Of a stretch of DNA of 64,000 bases, positions 31,066 through 42,900 are shown in pieces. The stretch lies in the NCBI GenBank assembly GCA_950097015.1, contig CATNEN010000038.1, forward strand, positions 21,623,501-21,687,500, read 5' to 3'. The position numbers and the translations under genes were made by a program. Every line of letters begins with the position of its first letter. The first letter of the stretch is position 1. Origin of the DNA: Macrostomum hystrix. Taxonomy: Eukaryota; Platyhelminthes; Macrostomidae. The notes below the pieces were generated by a model. That model did no database searches. It was given only the letters and a program-made list of their open reading frames with translations, and was not told where the DNA came from.

Positions 31066-31854
31066 TTGTTATTTCATAATCATAGATTTTTTAGTAAAAA
31101 GTTTTTATTATTTAAGTATCTTTGGAATATTTGAATATAATTTCAAATTCGATTGCTTGATTCGATTTCAATTTATCCTTTCAAGGGTCAAATTTTTCTA
31201 ATTAGCCTAAGTATTTGACTTAGTATTTCAACAGATCTTAGCAGAAATCTTGTTGTTTTTTTGCTAGAAATCTCAAATTGTTTGTTGTTTAGTTTGCTAA
31301 AAAATGAGTTACTTTATTAAATAAACTAAATATAGGTAGATGTGTTTCTTAGAAACATAATATTTAGAATAGATGTACCAGCTCGATAGCTTCAGGTTGT
31401 CTGTAGTCCTTCACAAACTAATTTGTGCAATAATTCATTTCGTTTGCTTCAGTATCTTGTTATAATGATTTTTATTCATTTATTTCTAAATCGCTGTTCG
31501 CTTTTTTTCAGCAATTATTTTAATCCTCAGGAGAACGAAAGCAGTTAATTCTTGTTGCCCGAAATTTAGTTTAACAATTTTGTTCCTGTTTGTGAATTAA
31601 CTGTATCCAGTTTATCCAGTGACGAAGTCAAATCACTTTCCGTCTAGTTTTGTTTGTGTTTTTTGCTTCATGCTTTTATAAGCACAAAGCTTACTTCATT
31701 TTCATATGGCTTAAAAAACTAGTTTTCGGCTTTGAAAAAAACTAAAAAATGAGTTGCCAAATTGGACAACACAAGTTTTGTAGAGCAGAAGCATTTCACG
31801 ACTCTATTTTTTTCTGATTCAACCGCCACAAACCCACACGAAACTAAAATATTT
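31066..31854. other. AT-rich gap
   Basis: No gene or repeat recognised between the 41-bp and 30-bp arrays. Confidence 0.5.
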
Positions 31855-33500
31855 ATCCTCCCAGATCCTCAGTTTATAATTGCCATCCTCCCAGATCCTC
31901 AGTTTATGGTTGCCATCCTCCCAGATCCTCAGTTTATAATTGCCATCCTCCCAGATCCTCAGTTTATAATTTCCATCCTCCCAGAACCTTAGTTTATGGT
32001 TGCCATCCTCCCAGAACCTTAGTTTATGGTTGCCATCCTCCCAGAACCTTAGTTTATGGTTGCCATCCTCCCAGAACCTTAGTTTATAGTTGCCATCCTC
32101 CCAGATCCTTAGTTTATGGTTGCCATCCTCCCAGATCCTTAGTTTATGGTTGCCATCCTCCCAGATCCTCAGTTTATGGTTGCCATCCTCCCAGATCCTC
32201 AGTTTATGGTTGCCATCCTCCCAGATCCTTAGTTTATGGTTGCCATCCTCCCAGATCCTCAGTTTATGGTTGCCATCCTCCCAGATCCTCAGTTTATGGT
32301 TGCCATCCTCCCAGATCCTCAGTTTATGGTTGCCATCCTCCCAGATCCTCAGTTTATAATTGCCATCCTCCCAGATCCTCAGTTTATGGTTGCCATCCTC
32401 CCAGATCCTTAGTTTATGGTTGCCATCCTCCCAGATCCTCAATTTATAATTGCCATCCTCCCAGATCCTTAGTTTATGGTTGCCATCCTCCCAGATCCTT
32501 AGTTTATGGTTGCCATCCTCCCAGATCCTTAGTTTATGGTTGCCATCCTCCCAGATCCTTAGTTTATGGTTGCCATCCTCCCAGATCCTCAGTTTATAAT
32601 TGCCATCCTCCCAGATCCTTAGTTTATGGTTGCCATCCTCCCAGATCCTCAATTTATAATTGCCATCCTCCCAGATCCTTAGTTTATGGTTGCCATCCTC
32701 CCAGATCCTCAGTTTATAATTGCCATCCTCCCAGATCCTTAGTTTATGGTTGCCATCCTCCCAGATCCTCAGTTTATGGTTGCCATCCTCCCAGATCCTC
32801 AGTTTATGGTTGCCATCCTCCCAGATCCTCAGTTTATGGTTGCCATCCTCCCAGATCCTCAGTTTTTATGTTTGCCATCCTCCCAGATCCTCAGTTTATG
32901 GTTGCCATCCTCCCAGATCCTCAGTTTATAATTGCCATCCTCCCAGATCCTCAGTTTATAAATGCCATCCTCCCAGATCCTCAGTTTATGGTTGCCATCC
33001 TCCCAGATCCTCAGTTTATGGTTGCCATCCTCCCAGATCCTTAGTTTATGGTTGCCATCCTCCCAGATCCTTAGTTTATAATTGCCATCCTCCCAGATCC
33101 TTAGTTTATGGTTGCCATCCTCCCAGATCCTCAGTTTATGGTTGCCATCCTCCCAGATCCTCAGTTTATGGTTGCCATCCTCCCAGATCCTCAGTTTATG
33201 GTTGCCATCCTCCCAGATCCTCAGTTTATAATTGCCATCCTCCCAGATCCTCAGTTTATAATTGCCATCCTCCCAGATCCTTAGTTTATGGTTGCCATCC
33301 TCCCAGATCCTTAGTTTATAATTGCCATCCTCCCAGATCCTCAGTTTATGGTTGCCATCCTCCCAGATCCTTAGTTTATCTTCTCAAATCCCCATGCGGT
33401 TTATAATTGCCATCCTCCCAGATCCTTCGTTTTTAATTGCCATCCTCCCTTGTTCTCATTTTATCCTCCCAAATCCTCAGTTTATCCTCCCAGATCTTCA
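31855..33500. repeat. 30-bp minisatellite, about 54 copies
   Basis: Units contain catcctcccagatcctcagt followed by ttatggttgc. Variation is mostly ttatggttgc/ttataattgc and ctcag/cttag. The unit length is divisible by 3, so long frames (RIWEDGNHKL repeats on minus) stay open by default. Confidence 0.97.
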
Positions 33501-33846
33501 GTTTATCCTCCCATTTTTACTTTACTTCTTTCTTGCACAAATCTTAACTACGAGCTGGTAACTTCTTGCTCTTAACTACTTGCACACTCGTACATCCTAA
33601 CTTGTAAAAATAAGTAATAAATGGATCGATGTAATGTCAATCTATTGTCATTACATCCGATTAATCAAAATGTGGGTTTTTTAGAACAAATTTTATATCA
33701 GTAACAACAAATTGAGTAATTAATTATTGTTCTAATGTTAAACAATACTACTGGTAATTTGAGATATGGAAAAGCAATCATGTTAGCAAAAAAAGAAAAA
33801 TTGGTTACTATAGTTTTAGCGCTGAAAAATCGTTTGTCTCTAGGAA
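33501..33846. other. 3' flank of the SLC9-like gene
   Basis: AT-rich sequence after the stop codon (leftwards). No clear AATAAA on the minus strand was seen. Confidence 0.5.
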
Positions 33847-33930
33847 TTATATATTGAAAAAGTAATCGACAATGTCATCTGGTGAGAAGCCCTCGAAGCA
33901 CAGATTTTTTACAATGAACCTTGCACACAC
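33847..33930 (-). CDS. SLC9-like exon 8 (terminal)
   Basis: 27 codons then TAA at 33849-33847: FIVKNLCFEGFSPDDIVDYF. Acceptor ATTTCAG, enters in phase 0. Confidence 0.75.
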   Translation of the reverse strand: MCARFIVKNLCFEGFSPDDIVDYFFNI

Positions 33931-36900
33931 CTGAAATTGATTAGGAATCGTTGGCAAATTTGTAGAATAACATACGAACAATTACGAGTGGATGATTTCT
34001 CAAACGGATTCATTCATTTTGAACTTGTCACACGATTTTTCGATCGAATATCTACAAATAGTATACAGATTATCCATCGGGAGAAATTATCACAGATTAT
34101 CGATCGAGAATATTATCAAACAGATTATCGAAGATATTGTCAAACAGATTATCGATCGGAGATATTATCAAACAAATTATCGATCGGGGATTTTGTCAAA
34201 CAGATTATCGATCAAGGATATTGTCAAACAGATTATCGATCAAGGATATTGTCAAACTGATTATCGATCGGGGATATTATCAAAGAGATTATCGATCGGA
34301 TATATTATCAAACAAATTATCGATTGGGGATTTTGTCAAACAGATTATCAATCGGGGATTTTGCTAAACTGATTACCGATCGAGGATATTGTCAAAGAGA
34401 TAATCGATCCGGGATATTATCGATCAGGATATTGTCAAACAGATTATCGATCGGGATATTGTCAAACAGATAGTCGATCCGGGATATTATCGATCAGGAT
34501 ATTGTCAAACAGATTATCGATCGGGATATTGTCAAACAGATTTTCGCTCAAGGATATTGTCAAGCAGATTATCGATAGAGAATATTATCACATGATCCAT
34601 CGAGGATACTAATTGTTAAACAGATTACCGATCGGGATATTGTCAAACAGATTTTCGATCAAGGATATTGTCAAACAGATTATCGATCAAGGATATTGCC
34701 AAACAGATTAGCGATCGAAGATATTGTCACACAGATTATCGATCAAGAATATTGTCAAACTGATTATCGATCGGGGATTTTGCTAAACTGATTACCGATC
34801 GAGGATATTGTCAAACAGATTATCGATCCGGGATATTATCGATCAGGATATTGTCAAACTGATTATCGATCGGGGATTTTGCTAAACAGATTATCGATCG
34901 GGATATTGTCAAACAGATAGTCGATCCGGGATATTATCGATCAGGATATTGTTAAACAGATTACCGATCGGGATATTGTCAAACAGATTTTCGATCAAGG
35001 ATATTGTCAAACAGATTATCGATCAAGGATATTGCCAAACAGATTAGCGATCGAAGATATTGTCACACAGATTATCGATCAAGAATATTGTCAAACTGAT
35101 TATCGATCGGGGATTTTGCTAAACTGATTACCGATCGAGGATATTGTCAAACAGATTATCGATCCGGGATATTATCGATCAGGATATTGTCAAACTGATT
35201 ATCGATCGGGGATTTTGCTAAACTGATTACCGATCGAGGATATTGTCAAACAGATTATCGATCCGGGATATTATCGATCAGGATATTGTCAAACTGATTA
35301 TCGATCGGGGATTTTGTCAAACAGATTTTCGATAGAGAATATTATCACATATGATCCATCGAGGATATTATTAAACAGATTATCGATCGGGATATTGTCA
35401 AACAGATTTTCGATCAAGGATATTGTCAAACAGATTATCGATAGAGGTATCACAGATGATGGATTCAGTATCTTCAGCAGTGATCAGTTTTTTATATACG
35501 AATTTGCAATTTCAAAGAACTGTTTTGAACCCACCTGCGTGGCATAAGTCTGATCCTTGGATTTCACCGACTTGCGCCTCTGGTCGATAACGTTGGACCT
35601 GTCGGAGATGGTCTGATTGAAGGCGCTGAGAATGTGCGACCGGCGCTCCGGCACCGACATGAAACCCAGGGAGATGACATAGCGCTGGAAACTCTTCTTG
35701 ATGTGCTTGCACAGCAGGGCAATGTACTCTAATCGCCTGCGGCGGCCTTTTTAGCATTAACGTAGAAAACCTCTGCTATAGGCGACGTTTCCGTTAAATC
35801 TTTGAAAACAATGCTCCTCTTGGGATCGCTTTCATCCCCTTGGGATCGCTTTGATCCCCTTGAGATCGCTTTGATCCCCTTGTGATCCCTTTGCTCCCCT
35901 TGAGATCGCTTTGATCCCCTTGGGATCCCTTTGCTCCCCTTGAGATCCCTTTGCTCCCTTTGAGATCGCTTTGATCCCCTTGAGATCGCTTTGATCCCCT
36001 TGGGATCCCTTTGCTCCCCTTGAGATCGCTTTGATCCCTTGGGATCCCTTTGCTCCCCTTGAGATCCCTTTGCTCCCTTTGAGATCGCTTTGTTCCCCTT
36101 GAGATCGCTTTGATCCCCTTGGGATCCCTTTGCTCCCCTTGAGATCGCTTTGATCCCCTTGGGATCCCTTTGTTCCCCTTGAGATCGCTTTGTTCCCCTT
36201 GAGATCGCTTTGATCCCCTTGGGATCCCTTTGCTCCCCTTGAGATCGCTTTGATCCCCTTGAGATCCCTTTGCTCCCCTTGAGATCGCTTTGTTCCCCTT
36301 GAGATCGCTTTGATCCCCTTGGGATCCCTTTGCTCCCCTTGAGATCGCTTTGATCCCCTTGGGATCCCTTTGCTCCCCTTGAGATCGCTTTAATCGCCTT
36401 GGCCTCGTTTTGATCTATTGATCTTGATTCTTAAGTACCTATTTCAAAATCCATACTCACCCGACAGGTAAGAAATCTGTTGATTCATCTCGCTGTACAT
36501 CAGACGAAATATCACGTGAATGATTGGCTCCGTTTGGCCGTCGATACTATCCGGCTCAATTTTGAGTCTCTTGTAGACCAGACCAACCAATGGCACGTTG
36601 ATTATGTTGACTGCTGTGCAGACGATAAACAGGCTCCATTGCATTAGCAGCAGATGGGTCAGGCACACCTGATGTAACAACATGTCGACCATTTTTTATC
36701 AACCATCTACTTTTAATTTGGTCGGATTGAGTCTTTTCTGACATTCAACAAAGCCAGTTGTGTTTAACAGGAACAGTCATGTCTAACAGGTCCAGTCATA
36801 TCTAACAGGTCCAGTCATATCTAACAGGTCCAGTCATATCTAACAGGAACAGTCATCTCTAACAGGTCCAGTCATATCTAACAGGTCCAGCCATATTTAA

Positions 36901-39900
36901 CAAGAATAGTCATATCTAACAGGTCCAGGCAAATCTAACAAGAAAAGTCATATCTAACAGGTCCAGTCATATCTAACAGGTCCAGTCATATCTAACAGGT
37001 CCAGGCATATCTAACAAGAAAAGTCATATCTTACAGGTCCAGTCATATCTAACAGGTCCAGGCATATCTAACAAGAAAAGTCATATCTAACAGGTCCAGT
37101 CATATCTAACAGGTCCAGGCATATCTAACAAGAATAGTCATATCTAACAGGTCCAGGCATATCTAACAAGAATAGTCATAACTAACAAGTCCAGTCATAT
37201 CTAACAGGTCCAGGCATATCTAACAAGAATAGTCATATCTAACAGGTCCAGGCATATCTAACAAGAAAAGTCATGTCTAACAGGTCCAGTCATATCTAAC
37301 AGGTCCAGTCATATTTAACAGGTCCAGCCATATTTAACAAGAATAGTCATATCTAACAGGAATAGTCATTTCTAACAGGTCCAGTCATATCTAACAAGAA
37401 TAGTCATATCTAACAGGTCCAGGCATATCTAACAAGAAAAGTCATATCTAACAGGTCCAGTCATATCTAACAGGTCCAGTCATATCTAACAGGTCCAGGC
37501 ATATCTAACAAGAAAAGTCATATCTAACAGGTCCAGTCATATCTAACAGGTCCAGGCATATCTAACAAGAATAGTCATATCTAACAGGTCCAGGCATATC
37601 TAACAAGAATAGTCATATCTAACAAGTCCAGTCATATCTAACAGGTCCAGGCATATCTAACAAGAAAAGTCATATCTAACAGGTCCAGGCATATCTAACA
37701 AGAATAGTCATATCTAACAGGTCCAGTCATATCTAACAGGTCCAGGCATATCTAACAAGAATAGTCATATCTAACAGGTCCAGGCATATCTAACAGGTCC
37801 AGTCATATCTAACAAGAATAGTCATATCTAACAGGTCCAGTCATATCTAACAGGTCCAGTCATATCTAACAGGTCCAGTCATATCTAACAAGTCCAGGCA
37901 TATCTAACAAGAATATTCATATCTTACAGGTCCAGTCATATCTAACAGGTCCAGTCATATCTAACAGGTCCAGTCATATCTAACAGGTCCAGTCATATCT
38001 AACAGGTCCAGACATATCTAACAGGTCCAGTCATATCTAACAGGTCCAGTCATATCTAACAGGTCCAGTCATATCTAACAGGTCCAGTCATATCTAACAG
38101 GTCCAGTCATATCTAACAAGAATATTCATATCTAACAGGTCCAGTAATATCTAACAGGTCCAGTCATATCTAACAGGTCCAGGCATATCTAACAAGAAAG
38201 TCATATCTAACAGGTCCAGTCACATCTAACAGGTCCAGGCATATCTAACAAGAATAGTCATATCTAACAGGTCCAGTCATATCTAACAGGTCCAGGCATA
38301 TCTAACAAGAATAGTCATATCTAACAGGTCCAGGCATATCTAACAAGAATAGTCGTATCTAACAGGTCCAGTCACATCTAACAGGTCCAGGCATATCTAA
38401 CAAGAATAGTCATATCTAACAGGTCCAGTCATATCTAACAGGTCCAGGCATATTTAACAGGTCCAGCCATATTTAACAAGAATAGTCATATCTAACAGGA
38501 ATAGTCATTTCTAACAGGTCCAGTCATATCTAACAAGAATAGTCATATCTAACAGGTCCAGGCATATCTAACAAGAAAAGTCATATCTAACAGGTCCAGT
38601 CATATCTAACAGGTCCAGTCATATCTAACAGGTCCAGGCATATCTAACAAGAAAAGTCATATCTAACAGGTCCAGTCATATCTAACAGGTCCAGGCATAT
38701 CTAACAAGAATAGTCATATCTAACAGGTCCAGGCATATCTAACAGGTCCAGTCATATCTAACAGGTCCAGTCATATCTAACAAGAATAGTCATATCTAAC
38801 AGGTCCAGGCATATCTAACAAGAAAAGTCATATCTAACAGGTCCAGTCATATCTAACAGGTCCAGTCATATCTAACAGGTCCAGGCATATCTAACAAGAA
38901 AAGTCATATCTAACAGGTCCAGTCATATCTAACAGGTCCAGGCATATCTAACAAGAATAGTCATATCTAACAGGTCCAGGCATATCTAACAAGAATAGTC
39001 ATATCTAACAGGTCCAGGCATATCTAACAAGAAAAGTCATATCTAACAGGTCCAGTCATATCTAACAGGTCCAGGCATATCTAACAAGAATAGTCATATC
39101 TAACAGGTCCAGTCATATCTAACAGGTCCAGGCATATCTAACAAGAATAGTCATATCTAACAGGTCCAGGCATATCTAACAGGTCCAGTCATATCTAACA
39201 AGAATAGTCATATCTAACAGGTCCAGTCATATCTAACAGGTCCAGTCATATCTAACAGTTCCAGTCATATCTAACAAGAAAAGTCATATCTAACAGGTCC
39301 AGGCATATCTAACAAGAATAGTCATATCTAACAAGAATAGTCATATCTAACAAGAATAGTCATATCTAACAGGTCCAGGCATATCTAACAAGAAAAGTCA
39401 TATCTAACAGGTCCAGTCATATCTAACAGGTCCAGTCATATCTAACAGGTCCAGGCATATCTAACAAGAAAAGTCATATCTAACAGGTCCAGTCATATCT
39501 AACAGGTCCAGGCATATCTAACAAGAATAGTCATATCTAACAGGTCCAGGCATATCTAACAAGAATAGTCATATCTAACAGGTCCAGTCATATCTAACAG
39601 GTCCAGGCATATCTAACAAGAAAAGTCATATCTAACAGGTCCAGTCATATCTAACAGGTCCAGGCATATCTAACAAGAATAGTCATATCTAACAGGTCCA
39701 GTCATATCTAACAGGTCCAGGCATGTCTAACAAGAATAGTCATATCTAACAGGTCCAGGCATATCTAACAGGTCCAGTCATATCTAACAAGAATAGTCAT
39801 ATCTAACAGGTCCAGTCATATCTAACAGGTCCAGTCATATCTAACAGGTCCAGTCATATCTAACAAGAAAAGTCATATCTAACAGGTCCAGGCATATCTA

Positions 39901-42900
39901 ACAAGAATAGTCATATCTAACAAGAATAGTCATATCTAACAAGAATAGTCATAGCTAGCAGGTCCAGGCATATCTAACAAGAAAAGTCATATCTAACAGG
40001 TCCAGTCATATCTAACAAGAATAGTCATATCTAACAGGTCCAGTCATATCTAACAGGTCCAGTCATATCTAACAGGTCCAGTCATATCTAACAAGAAAAG
40101 TCATATCTAACAGGTCCAGGCATATCTAACAAGAATAGTCATATCTAACAAGAATAGTCATATCTAACAAGAATAGTCATATCTAGCAGGTCCAGGCATA
40201 TCTAACAAGAAAAGTCATATCTAACAGGTCCAGGCATATCTAACAAGAATAGTCGTATCGAACAGGTCCAGTCATATCTAACAGGTCCAGTCATATCTAA
40301 CAGGTCCAGTCATATCTAACAAGAATAGTCATATCTAACAGGTCCAGGCATATCTAACAGGTCCAGTCATATCTAACAGGTCCAGTCATATCTAACAGGT
40401 CCAGTCATATCTAACAAGTCCAGGCATATCTAACAAGAATATTCATATCTTACAGGTCCAGTCATATCTAACAGGTCCAGTCATATCTAACAGGTCCAGT
40501 CATATCTAACAGGTCCAGTCATATCTAACAGGTCCAGTCATATCTAACAAGAATAGTCATATCTAACAGGTCCAGGCATATCTAACAAGAATATTCATAT
40601 CTAACAGGTCCAGTCATATCTAACAGGTCCAGTCATATCTAACAGGTCCAGTCATATCTGACAGATCCAGTCATATCTTGTCAGATCTAGCCGGAAATTT
40701 CACTTCTGATGGGACTGAAATTACAAGCGAGTTGGGTAAATTTCTCACCTGGAATCGCTCGTTGTACTGCTGCAGGTTGATTAGGCTAAGCAGCGATGGT
40801 GTTGACATCGTGTGAATCAGCACCTGAAGTTGCATCATGCTGTCGCGCACTTTAAAGCCCAGCCTTTTAACTGCGTCAAGATGGTGGATTTGTCATCAGG
40901 TGCATTTTTTGCTAATGCCTTTTCCACTGACTGCAACCCTGCACTCCCTACAAATGCTTGCAACCCTGCACTCCCTACAAATGCTTGCAACCCTGCACTC
41001 CCTACAAATGCTTGCAACCCTGCACTCCCTACAAATGCTTGCAAACCTGCACTCCCTACAAATGCTTGCGACCCTGCACTCCATACAAATGCTTGCAAAC
41101 CTGCACTTTCTACAAATGCTTGCAACCCTGCACTCCATACAAATGCTTGCAACCCTGCACTCCCTACAAATGCTTGCAACCCTGCACTCCCTACAAATGC
41201 TTGCAAACCTGCACTCCCTACAAATGCTTGCGACCCTGCACTCCATACAAATGCTTGCAAACCTGCACTTTCTACAAATGCTTGCAACCCTGCACTCCCT
41301 ACAAATGCTTGCGACCCTGCACTCCCTACAAATGCTTGCAACCCTGCACTCCCTACAAATGCTTGCGACCCTGCACTCCCTACAAATGCTTGCAACCCTG
41401 CACTCCCTACAAATGCTTGCAACCCTGCACTCCCTACAAATGCTTGCGACCCTGCACTCCATACAAATGCTTGCGACCCTGCACTCCCTAAAAATGCTTG
41501 CAACCCTGCACTCCCAACAAATGCTTGCAACCCTGCACTCCCAAAAAAAAGTTGCAACCCTGCACTCCCTACAAATTCTTGCAAACCTACACTCCCTACA
41601 AATTCTTGCAAACCTACACTCCCTACAGATTCTTGCAACCCTGCACTCCCTACAAATGCTTGCGACCCTGCACTCCCTAAAAATGCTTGCAACCCTGCAC
41701 TCCCAACAAATGCTTGCAACCCTGCACTCCCTACAAAAGCTTGCAACCCTGCACTCCCTACAAATGCTTGCAACCCTGCACTCCCAAAAAAAAGTTGCAA
41801 CCCTGCACTCCCTACAAATTCTTGCAATCCTGTACTCCCTACAAATTCTTGCAAACCTACACTCCCTACAAATGCTTGCAAACCTGCACTCCCTACAAAT
41901 GCTTGCGACCCTGCACTCCCTAAAAATGCTTGCAACCCTGCACTCCATACAAATGCTTGCAACCCTGCACTCCCTACAAATGCTTGCAACCCTGCACTCC
42001 CTACAAATGCTTGCAAACCTGCACTCCCTACAAATGCTTGCGACCCTGCACTCCATACAAATGCTTGCAAACCTGCACTTTCTACAAATGCTTGCAACCC
42101 TGCACTCCCTACAAATGCTTGCGACCCTGCACTCCCTACAAATGCTTGCAACCCTGCACTCCCTACAAATGCTTGCAACCCTGCACTCCCTACAAATGCT
42201 TGCGACCCTGCACTCCATACAAATGCTTGCGACCCTGCACTCCCTAAAAATGCTTGCAACCCTGCACTCCCAACAAATGCTTGCAACCCTGCACTCCCTA
42301 CAGATTCTTGCAACCCTGCACTCCCTACAAATGCTTGCGACCCTGCACTCCCTAAAAATGCTTGCAACCCTGCACTCCCAACAAATGCTTGCAACCCTGC
42401 ACTCCCTACAAATGCTTGCAACCCTGCACTCCCTACAAATGCTTGCAACCCTGCACTCCCAAAAAAAAGTTGCAACCCTGCACTCCCTACAAATTCTTGC
42501 AATCCTGCACTCCCTACAAATTCTTGCAAACCTACACTCCCTACAGATTCTTGCAACCCTGCACTCCCTACAAATGCTTGCGACCCTGCACTCCCTAAAA
42601 ATGCTTGCAACCCTGCACTCCCAACAAATGCTTGCAACCCTGCACTCCCTACAAAAGCTTGCAACCCTGCACTCCCTACAAATGCTTGCAACCCTGCACT
42701 CCCAAAAAAAAGTTGCAACCCTGCACTCCCTACAAATTCTTGCAATCCTGTACTCCCTACAAATTCTTGCAAACCTACACTCCCTACAAATGCTTGCAAA
42801 CCTGCACTCCCTACAAATGCTTGCGACCCTGCACTCCCTACAAATGCTTGCAACCCTGCACTCCCTACAAATGCTTGCAACCCTGCACTCCCTACAAATG

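Noticed and set aside
31819-32652. 277-codon RIWEDGNHKL repeat frame
   Set aside because: Consequence of the 30-bp unit; intergenic array with changes in unit residues and no homology.
35512-35757. 81-codon minus-strand frame with ATG
   Set aside because: It is the wrong frame of the SLC9-like exon 7 (35535-35746), which reads in another phase and matches its neighbours.
28980-40690. CRISPR-like regular repeats
   Set aside because: Units are contiguous without unique spacers and lie within eukaryotic genes and intergenic DNA; ordinary minisatellites.
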